In this document: positions 24,151-31,517 of the stretch, in pieces
Layout of the letters: each line of letters starts with the position of its first letter
How positions within the stretch are numbered: position 1 is the stretch's first letter
Source of the DNA: ZC4RG17 sp036380875
GTDB lineage: Bacteria > Actinomycetota > Acidimicrobiia > Spongiisociales > ZC4RG35
Direction of reading: 5' to 3'
Assembly: GCA_036380875.1 (NCBI GenBank)
Contig: DASVDX010000083.1
Coordinates: forward strand, 1-64,000
DNA length: 64,000 nucleotides
Made by a program: the position numbers and the translations under genes
The notes under the pieces: model-generated
Databases searched by the model: none
What the model saw: the letters and a program-made list of their open reading frames with translations, nothing else
Told to the model about the DNA's origin: nothing

Positions 24151-25731
24151 ATGGCTCCACGTGTCGTCGTCGCCGAGAAGATCGCAGAGTCGGGGATCGA
24201 GACCCTGCGCGAGACCTGCGAGGTCGATCTGGCCGTCGGTGTCGAGCGCTCCGAGCTGATGGGGCGCCTCGCCGATGCCGAAGGATTGATCGTGCGGTCG
24301 GCGACTCAGGTCGACGCCGAGATGATCGCTGCCGCGCCTCGCCTGCGGGTGATCGGGCGGGCGGGGATCGGTGTAGACAACATCGACCTGGCGGCAGCGA
24401 CGGAGGCGGGGATCGTGGTCGTCAACGCGCCGCAGGCGAACATCATCTCGGCGGCGGAGCACACCCTCGCCCTCATGCTGGCGCAGGCCCGCAACATTCC
24501 CCGGGCCGACTCGACTCTCCGATCCGGGGTGTGGGAGCGGGCCCGGTTCGAGGGGGTGGAACTCCACGGCAAGACGCTCGGGATCATCGGCCTGGGCCGG
24601 ATCGGGTCGCTCGTCGCCCAACGGGCCCGGGCCTTCGGCATGAACATCCTCGGCCACGACCCGTACGTGTCCCAGGAGCATTGGCGGAGGCTCGGGGTGA
24701 CGATGGTCGACCTCGACACCCTGCTTTCGACGGCCGACTTCATCACCGTCCATCTGCCGCTCACGGCCGACACCAAAGGGCTCCTCGGCAAGGACGCCCT
24801 CGCCCGCCTCAAGCCGAGCGCTCGGATCATCAACGCCTCCCGGGGTGGGATCATCGACGAGGAGGCCCTGGCGGAAGCGATCAGGGAGGGGCGGATCGCC
24901 GGGGCGGCGCTCGACGTTTTCTCCAAGGAGCCGCTCACCCAGTCCCCACTGTTCGAACTCGACCAGGTCGTCGTCACGCCCCACCTGGGCGCTTCGACGG
25001 CCGAGGCCCAGGACAAAGCGGGATCCGACGTGGCCGAGGCTGTCGTGAGGACGCTCCGTGGCGAGTTGGTGCTGTCGGCGGTCAACGTCGACCTCGGCAC
25101 ATCCGTGCCGGAGGAGGTCGCCGAGTACCTTCCCGTGGCCGAGACGCTCGGCCGGGTGTTCACGGCTCTGGCCGAGGGGCTTCCGCAGAGCCTCACCGTC
25201 CGGGTGGCGGGCCGGATCGGAATGGGGGAGACCAGGCCGTTGACGCTGGCGGTGCTCAAAGGTGCGCTCTCCGGCGTCTCCTCCCGGATGATCACCTACG
25301 TCAACGCTCCTGCAATCGCCGACCAGCGCGGCATAGCGCTCGAGCAGGAAGCCTCCGAGATCGCCGAGCACTACCAGTCGATGGTGACCGTGCGCGGAGT
25401 GGTCGGCGGCCGGGAGGTGTCGGTGTCGGCCACCCGCACCCGCAAGGGCCCGACCCTCGTCGAGATCCTCGGCCACGACGTGGAGCTTCCGATCTCCGAG
25501 AAGATGCTGATAGTCCGCAACGCCGATGTGCCTGGGGTCATCGGTCGGCTCGGTTCCTACCTCGGTGACCTGGGAGTCAACATCGCCAACATGGTGGTGG
25601 GACGGGCGCCCGACACCGGGGACGCGGCGATGATGGGCCTCAACCTCGACGACCCCCTCACCGAGGAGCAGCTCGCCGAGCTGCGGCGCCTCGAGGGGAT
25701 CGAGGAGGCGCGTTACGTGTCGCTCAGCTGA
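24151..25731 (+). CDS. serA: D-3-phosphoglycerate dehydrogenase
   Basis: 526 aa, the long type-I form (as in mycobacteria). First step of phosphorylated serine synthesis: 3-phosphoglycerate to 3-phosphohydroxypyruvate with NAD+. NAD site GIIGLGRIGSLVA (about residues 147-159), catalytic elements NASRGGIIDEEAL and HLGASTAEAQ (catalytic His), an intervening domain, and a C-terminal ACT domain (MLIVRNADVPGVIGRLGSYL) that usually binds serine for feedback control. Its 3' end overlaps the ECF S-component gene by 19 bp, tail to tail. Confidence 0.96.
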   Translation: MAPRVVVAEKIAESGIETLRETCEVDLAVGVERSELMGRLADAEGLIVRSATQVDAEMIAAAPRLRVIGRAGIGVDNIDLAAATEAGIVVVNAPQANIISAAEHTLALMLAQARNIPRADSTLRSGVWERARFEGVELHGKTLGIIGLGRIGSLVAQRARAFGMNILGHDPYVSQEHWRRLGVTMVDLDTLLSTADFITVHLPLTADTKGLLGKDALARLKPSARIINASRGGIIDEEALAEAIREGRIAGAALDVFSKEPLTQSPLFELDQVVVTPHLGASTAEAQDKAGSDVAEAVVRTLRGELVLSAVNVDLGTSVPEEVAEYLPVAETLGRVFTALAEGLPQSLTVRVAGRIGMGETRPLTLAVLKGALSGVSSRMITYVNAPAIADQRGIALEQEASEIAEHYQSMVTVRGVVGGREVSVSATRTRKGPTLVEILGHDVELPISEKMLIVRNADVPGVIGRLGSYLGDLGVNIANMVVGRAPDTGDAAMMGLNLDDPLTEEQLAELRRLEGIEEARYVSLS

Positions 25732-26534
25732 CGGCTCGGACGCTCGAAGACCGGTTTGGAGTCGAACGCAGCCCGGGCGCTGGCCCGTCGCAACGTGCGC
25801 AGGATCGTTCCCCCGACGACGAGGATCAGGCCGGCGGTCGTGATCGCCCGCCCGATCTCCCAGGCGAGGGAAGTGACTACCTCGAAGGCCAGGAAGCGTC
25901 GCAGATTCGCCCACACCGGGTCTCCTGCCACGAACGAGAGCGAGGTGTCGGGTCCGAGGGTGAATGGCCAGAACGACAGGTTCATCAGCATCCCGAACAG
26001 CACCGACGACATCGCTCCGTAGACGGCCAACAACGCCAGTTCGGCGCGGCCCTCCCGCTTCGGCAGGAGCGCGGCGCCCAGACCGACCCACGAGGCCGCC
26101 AGCATCTGGTAGGGCAGCCAGGGCCCGACCCCGGCGGTGATCAGCGCCGAGACGGCGAGGGTGGTCGACCCGAGGATGAACCCGAACCCGGGGCCGAACA
26201 CTCGCCCGCCCAGGACGATCAGGAAGAAGACGAGTTCGATTCCTCCGGCGCCCGCTCCAAGAGGCCTCAGGCCGGCCCCGAGAGCAGAGAGGACCCCGAG
26301 CATCGCCACGGTCTTGGCGTCGAATCCGCCGGTGGAGATCTCGGCCGCCGCCACCGCCGCGACCAGAGGGAGAACGAGAGCGAAGAGGAGAGGAGCGGTG
26401 TCGCTCCCTGCCACCACGGCGTCGGTCCCGGCGAACAGAGGCCACACGAAGGCGACGAGGCTGGCGACGGCGGCGAAAGCCAGGGTCAGTTTGGCCCGGG
26501 GGGACATGGCGAGGGTCGCCGGGCGAGCGCTCAT
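25713..26534 (-). CDS. ECF transporter substrate-binding (S) component, probable cobalamin specificity
   Basis: 273 aa, about six to seven membrane segments. Motif region GAGLRPLGAGAGGIELVFFL and RVFGPGFGFILGSTTL, then GVGPWLPYQMLAASWVG, fits S components of group II ECF transporters. Specificity is inferred from the operon: it is the last gene behind a cobalamin riboswitch and a transcobalamin-like protein. ATG 26534 overlaps the ATPase stop by 4 nt. The longer open frame to 27386 is a shadow. The Arg-rich C-terminal tail overlaps the end of serA. Confidence 0.85.
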   Translation of the reverse strand: MSARPATLAMSPRAKLTLAFAAVASLVAFVWPLFAGTDAVVAGSDTAPLLFALVLPLVAAVAAAEISTGGFDAKTVAMLGVLSALGAGLRPLGAGAGGIELVFFLIVLGGRVFGPGFGFILGSTTLAVSALITAGVGPWLPYQMLAASWVGLGAALLPKREGRAELALLAVYGAMSSVLFGMLMNLSFWPFTLGPDTSLSFVAGDPVWANLRRFLAFEVVTSLAWEIGRAITTAGLILVVGGTILRTLRRASARAAFDSKPVFERPSRQLSDT

Positions 26535-28126
26535 GCCGGCTCCAAAGACGCCGCCACGTCGTCCACCGTCAGCCAGTCGCCGGCCAGCACCTTCGCGACC
26601 TGGGGGGCGAACACCGGCGAGGAGACGACGACGGCGGCTGTCCGATCGTCGGCGACGATTTCGCCGTCCGCCATCACGACCACCCGATGGGCGGTCTCGG
26701 CGGCGAACTCGACGTCGTGGGTGGCGATCATCACCGCCGTGCCCTGGCCGGCGATTTCGCGGATGAGATCGGAGAGGTGCTGCTTGGCGGCGTAGTCCAT
26801 CCCTCGAGTCGGCTCGTCGAGCAACACCACCTTTGGCCGGGCGCCGAGTTGGATCGCCAACACCAGCGCCAGCTTCTCGCCCTCGGAGAGATCGGCGGGG
26901 TGGAGATCGGGGTCGATTCGACCGAGCAGCCGCTCGAGCCACGCTCCGCATGTGCCGGGGGGCGATCCGTTGGCGGCGTCGGCACGGCGGCATTCGTCGC
27001 CGACCGATTCCATGAACAGAAGGTCCGAAGGCTCGTGGGGGACGAGGGCGACGAAGCGCCGCGCCTCGTCCGGTTCGAGGGTCGCCGGATCGACGCCCGC
27101 GACACTGACTCGGCCGCCGCTTCGTTTCCCGGCCCCCTGCAGCGCCCAGAGCAGCGACGACTTGCCGGCGCCATTGCGTCCCATCAGGGCCACGACCTCC
27201 CCGGCCGCTAGTCGGAGACCTACTCCTCGCACCGCCGGCGAGTCCCCGTAGATGACGGAGACGTCCCGCGCCTCCATGACGACTTCGCCATGGCTCGCGG
27301 CCCTGGCGATGGGAGCCTTCAATCGCTCCATGAGCGAAGGTGCTCGCCGACGGGCCTCCCGCACGGACAGCGGCAACGGTGACCACCCGGCCAGCCGTCC
27401 CAGCCGGACGACGGGCGGGGCGACGGTGGACCGTTCCATGACGACGGCCGGTTCGCCTGCTTCTACGCGTCCAGTGCGGTCGATGTGGACGACCTGGTCG
27501 GCGTATTGGACGACTCGCTCGAGACGGTGCTCGGCCATCAGCACCGTGGTACCGACGTCGTGTACCAGCCGGGTTATGGAAGCCAGGACCTCCTCGGCTG
27601 CCGCCGGGTCCAGAGCCGACGTCGGCTCGTCCAGGACCATCACTTCCGGGTGTGCTGTGAGAACGGCGCCGATCGCCACCCGCTGGGCTTCTCCTCCCGA
27701 CAGGTCGGAGAGTCGGCGGGAGCGCAGGGCGGCGAGTCCCATGAGGTCCAACACCTCCTCGACCCGCTTGCGCATGACGCCCGGGTCGAGTCCCAACTGC
27801 TCCATCGTGAAGGCCAGTTCCTCTTCGACCGTGTCGGCGACGAACCCCGAAGCGGGGTCCTGTGGCACGTAGCCGACCAGATCTGCCATTTCCCCGACAC
27901 TGTGGTCGGCTATGTCCCGCCCGCCGACGACCACTCTCCCGGAGAGCGTCCCGCCAGTGAACCGAGGAACGAGGCCGTTGACCATCTTCAGCAGCGTGGA
28001 CTTTCCGGCGCCGGTCGGCCCCACCACCAAGGCGAGTTGGCCTTCGCCCACGTGGAGATCGACGTCCACGACGGCGGGACGATGGGTGTTCGGATAGGCG
28101 AAGGTGACGCGGTCGAAGGAGATCAT
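26531..28126 (-). CDS. ECF transporter ATPase, two fused ABC domains (EcfA1-EcfA2)
   Basis: 531 aa with two complete ABC ATPase domains in one chain. Domain 1: Walker A VGPTGAGKST, signature LSGGEAQRVAIGAVL, Walker B VMVLDEPTSALD. Domain 2 (from about residue 285): Walker A MGRNGAGKSS, signature LSEGEKLALVLAI, Walker B VVLLDEPTRGMD, switch His in ATHDVEF. The second signature is LSEGE rather than LSGGQ, so the two sites may differ. It powers substrate release from the S component through EcfT. Overlaps by 4 nt at both ends (ATGA). Confidence 0.92.
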   Translation of the reverse strand: MISFDRVTFAYPNTHRPAVVDVDLHVGEGQLALVVGPTGAGKSTLLKMVNGLVPRFTGGTLSGRVVVGGRDIADHSVGEMADLVGYVPQDPASGFVADTVEEELAFTMEQLGLDPGVMRKRVEEVLDLMGLAALRSRRLSDLSGGEAQRVAIGAVLTAHPEVMVLDEPTSALDPAAAEEVLASITRLVHDVGTTVLMAEHRLERVVQYADQVVHIDRTGRVEAGEPAVVMERSTVAPPVVRLGRLAGWSPLPLSVREARRRAPSLMERLKAPIARAASHGEVVMEARDVSVIYGDSPAVRGVGLRLAAGEVVALMGRNGAGKSSLLWALQGAGKRSGGRVSVAGVDPATLEPDEARRFVALVPHEPSDLLFMESVGDECRRADAANGSPPGTCGAWLERLLGRIDPDLHPADLSEGEKLALVLAIQLGARPKVVLLDEPTRGMDYAAKQHLSDLIREIAGQGTAVMIATHDVEFAAETAHRVVVMADGEIVADDRTAAVVVSSPVFAPQVAKVLAGDWLTVDDVAASLEPA

Positions 28127-29208
28127 GGCGCCGTCTCCGGGATCGACTGCAGGTTCGGCATCGCCGGCACAGGCGGTGCCGCCACGGCCGGGATGGCGGC
28201 GATGAGCACCGAGATGGCGGCGAGCGGGGTCAACTGCGGCCACGTGAGCGGTTCCAACTGGGGGAGGAGGATCCCCGGGGTCAGCGCTCCGGTCATGTAG
28301 ACGCCTGCGGCAGCGGCGACTCCGGACAGGCCGACCAGCCACTCCTGGCGCTCCCATCTGTCGGCTCGGTAGCGAGTTCGATGGTTCTCGCGCCCGGCGC
28401 CTGCCAGCCCGACGAGAACGAAAAGGGCTCCTGTGGCCAGCGTGGCGCCGGCAGGGAGGAGTTGCGACCCGGAGACCAACCAGAACGACCCGGCCGCCAC
28501 CAAGGCCAAGCCGCCGCTTGCGACCGCACCCCACCTTCGATTCGCGGGAGTCGATCGCCCGTAGCCACGGCCTTCCATCGACGCGGCGAGCGATACGGCC
28601 CGGTGAATGGTCTCTTCCGCCAGCGGCACCAGCAGTGGGCGCAACGACCGCCATCCCCTTCCGGTTTCTCCTCGCAGCTTCCGAGCCCGGCGGATGCGGG
28701 CGAACGACTCCACGAGTTGGGGAGCCATCGACAGCGCGACGACGACGGAAGTGGCGACTCCGGTGAGCGCAGCCGGCAGAGACCGGGCCAGCCGGCGAGG
28801 ATCGGCGAGGGTGTTGGCTGCCCCGACGCACACCAGGATCGCGGCCAGGCGGAACCCGTCGTAGAGGCCGGCGAGCACCTGCTGGGCGGTGACCGGCCCG
28901 CCGACGCTCAAGCCGCCGGGGATCGAGAGGCGGGGGAGATGGAACAGGACGTCCGGGCCCGCGCCGCCGCCGAAGAGCGTCCGGAAGAAGATCCGGATCG
29001 CCACCACCACCGCCGCCACGACGAGGTAGGCGCGATAACCGCTGGCCCAGGCGGCTCCGCCGCGGCGGCTGGCGACGACCACCCCGGCGACGGCGACGAC
29101 CAGCCCGAGGAGAAGCGGGTTGGTCGTCTGGGTCGCCACCGCCATCAACCCGAGGGCCCAGAGCCACCAGGCTCCCGCGTGCAGACGCCGGGGCAGCTGC
29201 CTCGTCAT
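28123..29208 (-). CDS. ecfT: ECF transporter transmembrane coupling protein EcfT
   Basis: 361 aa. N-terminal membrane segments, then the two cytoplasmic coupling-helix motifs of EcfT: RIRRARKLRGE (Ala-Arg-Lys variant) and SMEGRGYGRS (Gly-Arg-Gly). Further C-terminal membrane segments make it longer than the usual 260 aa. EcfT joins S component to ATPases. Start ATG 29208 overlaps the end of the transcobalamin-like gene; a longer upstream frame is antisense/shadow. Confidence 0.9.
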   Translation of the reverse strand: MTRQLPRRLHAGAWWLWALGLMAVATQTTNPLLLGLVVAVAGVVVASRRGGAAWASGYRAYLVVAAVVVAIRIFFRTLFGGGAGPDVLFHLPRLSIPGGLSVGGPVTAQQVLAGLYDGFRLAAILVCVGAANTLADPRRLARSLPAALTGVATSVVVALSMAPQLVESFARIRRARKLRGETGRGWRSLRPLLVPLAEETIHRAVSLAASMEGRGYGRSTPANRRWGAVASGGLALVAAGSFWLVSGSQLLPAGATLATGALFVLVGLAGAGRENHRTRYRADRWERQEWLVGLSGVAAAAGVYMTGALTPGILLPQLEPLTWPQLTPLAAISVLIAAIPAVAAPPVPAMPNLQSIPETAP

Positions 29209-30737
29209 GGCTCTCCGGTTTCCCGTCGCCTGCGAGCCAAGACGAGACCGGTCACGCCGAGCACGACCACGAGGGCGGCGCCCGCCACGAACGGTCCCGC
29301 CCCTGCTCCGTCCTCGTCGTCGGCCGCCGGCTGCGTCGTCGTGGTGTCGGCCGCCGTGCTGGACGGGGCCGAGTCGGTCGCAGTGGCCGAGGTGTCCTCG
29401 GCCTCTCGGGCCGGGGCGGGCGGCACCTCGACAGCCGGCGGCTCGTTCTCCCCGGTGGAGAAGGCCCAGCCTTCCAGGCGTCCTTCGATCGGGTCGGCCG
29501 GGCCTGTCGAACTGAACGCCCAGTCGCCTCCGAGCTCGGCGGTCCAGTAGGACCAGAAGGCGTCTCCGGGCGGGAAGCCGGCGCAGTCTTCGGTGTCGGG
29601 GCCGGGGAGCCCGTCGATCCGGCACACGAAGGGGCTTCCCTCCACAGTGGCGACCTCGAAGCCGGCTTCCTCGAGTGCTTCGAACCCAGTCGTCGCCGTC
29701 GGGGCGCAACCCACCTCGACGGATCCCCCGAATGCCGAGAAGTCAACCACCACGGTGGTCCCTTCCCCGGGGGCACACGCCGCGGCAGCCGAGGTCGTCT
29801 CGGAATCCCCCGCGGCGGCGTCGTCCGAGGAAGGAGCCGTCAACTGGTGGTAGGCAGGCCCGCCCAAGGCCAGGACCGCTTGCAGCGTGGCGTACCCGTT
29901 CGGCTCCGACTGGGTGGCGTCGAAGGCGAACCCGCCGTCATCGGTCTGCAGCGAGAGGACGAACTCGGCTGCCCTGTCGGCGGCTTCAGTCTCACCGGCG
30001 GCCCGCAACGCCTGGCCGGCCAGACCGGCCGTGTTGGCGTTCGGTGGGCCGAAGGGATTGGGCCAGGAGCCGTCGTCGTTCTGGGAGTCGACGAGGAACG
30101 CGACCGCCTCGGAGACGCCTTCCGTGGCCCCTGCGGCGAGCAGGGCCTGGAGGGCCAGGGCGGTGTTGTCGATGCTCGACTGCTCGGGATCGAAGTCGTC
30201 GGGCAGTGAGCCGTCGTCGTTCTGCCGGCTCACCAGGGCATCCACCGCGTCCTCGGGCACGCCGGCGTCCGTCGCTCCCAGAGCGATCATCGACAGGGCG
30301 TGGCGGAAGGTGTCGTCGGCGAAGCTGCCGTCGTCGCGTTGGGCGGCTCGGAGCTCGCCCTCGAGGTCCCTACCTCCCAGGAAGCCGTCAGGCTCCTCGC
30401 CGGTCACCTGCACCGCCAGGAGCACCTTCGCCAGGGCCCCGACGTCGATGTCGGCGCCTTCGCCGACGTAGTCGGCAGCAGTCGTACGCAGGTCGTCTGC
30501 CGCCTGACGGATCGCATCGGCTCGAGCGCCGAGCGCCGCCAGGGCGAAGATGACGTCGGCGCGAGCCGGAGCCACACCGAACTCGTCGAAGCTCGGCTCG
30601 TCGGACGCCAGCTCACCGGCGATCCAATCGGCAGCTGCGAGACCCGGAGAGGCTTCCTGCGCCGACACGTACCCGGCGAGCAGGAAGAGAGCGAGGAGGC
30701 TCGCCACGAGAGTGGCGACACGTGTGGTTCGTGCCAT
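29205..30737 (-). CDS. Membrane-anchored transcobalamin-like protein (alpha-barrel repeats + DUF4430-like domain)
   Basis: 510 aa. Signal peptide (residues 1-26, ending VSA-QE). Residues 35-310 are helical repeats of the prenyltransferase/squalene-cyclase toroid type: repeated R/SQNDDGS..P, AAQRDDGSFAD, LQTDDGGFAF. A linker follows, then about residues 330-430 form a beta-rich domain with disulfide-ready Cys (FVCRIDGLPG, EDCAGF, FWSYWTAELGGDW) resembling DUF4430. Finally a Thr/Ala/Asp-rich stalk and a C-terminal membrane helix plus RRRR. An alpha6-alpha6 toroid followed by such a domain is the architecture of vertebrate intrinsic factor and transcobalamin. Sits directly behind a cobalamin riboswitch and is coupled (4-nt overlap) to ecfT, so B12 capture at the surface is the likely role. 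Confidence 0.82.
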   Translation of the reverse strand: MARTTRVATLVASLLALFLLAGYVSAQEASPGLAAADWIAGELASDEPSFDEFGVAPARADVIFALAALGARADAIRQAADDLRTTAADYVGEGADIDVGALAKVLLAVQVTGEEPDGFLGGRDLEGELRAAQRDDGSFADDTFRHALSMIALGATDAGVPEDAVDALVSRQNDDGSLPDDFDPEQSSIDNTALALQALLAAGATEGVSEAVAFLVDSQNDDGSWPNPFGPPNANTAGLAGQALRAAGETEAADRAAEFVLSLQTDDGGFAFDATQSEPNGYATLQAVLALGGPAYHQLTAPSSDDAAAGDSETTSAAAACAPGEGTTVVVDFSAFGGSVEVGCAPTATTGFEALEEAGFEVATVEGSPFVCRIDGLPGPDTEDCAGFPPGDAFWSYWTAELGGDWAFSSTGPADPIEGRLEGWAFSTGENEPPAVEVPPAPAREAEDTSATATDSAPSSTAADTTTTQPAADDEDGAGAGPFVAGAALVVVLGVTGLVLARRRRETGEP

Positions 30738-30750
30738 GTCGGTTGGGTTT

Positions 30751-30793
30751 CCTTCCTCTCTCCGGGTCTGCAGGTGAACCCAGTGAGGGAAGG
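30751..30793 (-). promoter_or_regulatory. Possible SD-sequestering hairpin (riboswitch expression platform)
   Basis: On the mRNA, CCTTCCCTC (30793-30785) can pair with the ribosome-binding GAGGAAGG (30758-30751), which lies about 10 nt before the ATG at 30737. A second long-range pair, GGTCTGC (30847-30841) with GCAGACC (30771-30765), could compete with it. This suggests control of translation initiation rather than termination; there is no T-run hairpin. Confidence 0.5.
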
Positions 30794-30867
30794 TTCCGCT
30801 CGCATGGCGTGTGAGGGATCTTCCGTCCCGGGCTCCCCCCGCAGACCTCGACGGGGTTGTACGGAGC

Positions 30868-30985
30868 CGCGACCTCTGCCTGGTATCCCGGCTCGCCGCC
30901 CCTGCGAGAGAGGCGACCTACGGTTGCGGGTCAGCGCCGGACTTCGACCGGACTTCCCCAGACAGGGCCCGATTCGGTTGTGGCG
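30868..30985 (-). ncRNA. Cobalamin (B12) riboswitch aptamer
   Basis: Minus-strand leader of the transcobalamin-like/ECF operon. Carries the conserved B12-element blocks in order: GGGGAAGTCCGG (30959-30948), CTGACCCGCAACCGT (30934-30920) and GGGATACCAGGC (30889-30878). CTGTCTG (30965-30959) pairs with CAGGCAG (30882-30876) to close P2. A -10-like TATGGT (30994-30989) just upstream sets a transcript start near 30982. Outer edges of the aptamer are approximate. Binding of adenosyl- or another cobalamin is expected to reduce expression of the four-gene operon. Confidence 0.93.
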
Positions 30986-31019
30986 GCGACCATAGCACCA
31001 CCGCCAGGTCGGGGTGTTC

Positions 31020-31472
31020 TCATATCAGGGCGTTGAGCACCCATCCCGCCGCCAAGCCATAGAGGCCGGCCACCAGGTCGTCGGCCGTAACGCCGACGCT
31101 GCCAGGCAATCGTTCCGCCTGGGCGACGCCGAAGAAGCCGCGCTTGAAGATGTCGGCGATCCGAAACACGACCCATGCTCCGGCCGCCGGGAGCCCGGTC
31201 AAGCCGAGAGTGGCGAGGAAGGTTCCCGCCGCCTCGTCGATCACCACCCAGGCCGGGTCGCCTTCGGTGCTGGCGAACGGTCGCACCGAGAGGAGGGAGG
31301 CGACGATGGCGACGGCGAGAGCCGCCGCTTGGGCCAGCGGACCGACCCGAAACAGCGCCAACGAAGCGGCCAGCGCGAACAGCGAGCCGACCGTTCCCGA
31401 GCCGCGGTCGGCTCCCCGAAAACGACGCAGGATCAGCCCCGTTCCGAAGAAGGAGGCGATGAATCGTGCCAC
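31020..31472 (-). CDS. pgpA: Phosphatidylglycerophosphatase A
   Basis: 150 aa membrane protein of the PgpA family, which removes the phosphate from phosphatidylglycerophosphate in phospholipid synthesis. Family landmarks: RGSGTVGSLFAL, DPAWVVIDEAAG (acidic catalytic/metal residues), FRIADIFKR and VGVTADDLVAGLYG. GTG start at 31472 with no ribosome site, but a TACCCT -10 box 7 nt upstream supports a leaderless start. It lies upstream of the B12 riboswitch on the same strand with its own stop before the riboswitch promoter. Confidence 0.87.
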   Translation of the reverse strand: MARFIASFFGTGLILRRFRGADRGSGTVGSLFALAASLALFRVGPLAQAAALAVAIVASLLSVRPFASTEGDPAWVVIDEAAGTFLATLGLTGLPAAGAWVVFRIADIFKRGFFGVAQAERLPGSVGVTADDLVAGLYGLAAGWVLNALI

Positions 31473-31479
31473 GACGAGG

Positions 31480-31485
31480 AGGGTA
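31480..31485 (-). promoter_or_regulatory. -10 box of leaderless pgpA
   Basis: TACCCT on the minus strand (31485-31480), 7 nt before the GTG start codon. Confidence 0.45.
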
Positions 31486-31517
31486 GGGTTCCGTGGCCTT
31501 CGGCTAGGAGAAAAAGA

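Noticed and set aside
24085..26445. 786-codon minus-strand frame
   Set aside because: Covers serA in antisense and the shadow of the ECF S component; composition is that of a GC-rich opposite strand.
31014..31517. N-terminal extension of the S9 peptidase frame
   Set aside because: Antisense to pgpA and lacks propeller repeats; GTG 31518 has a good ribosome site.
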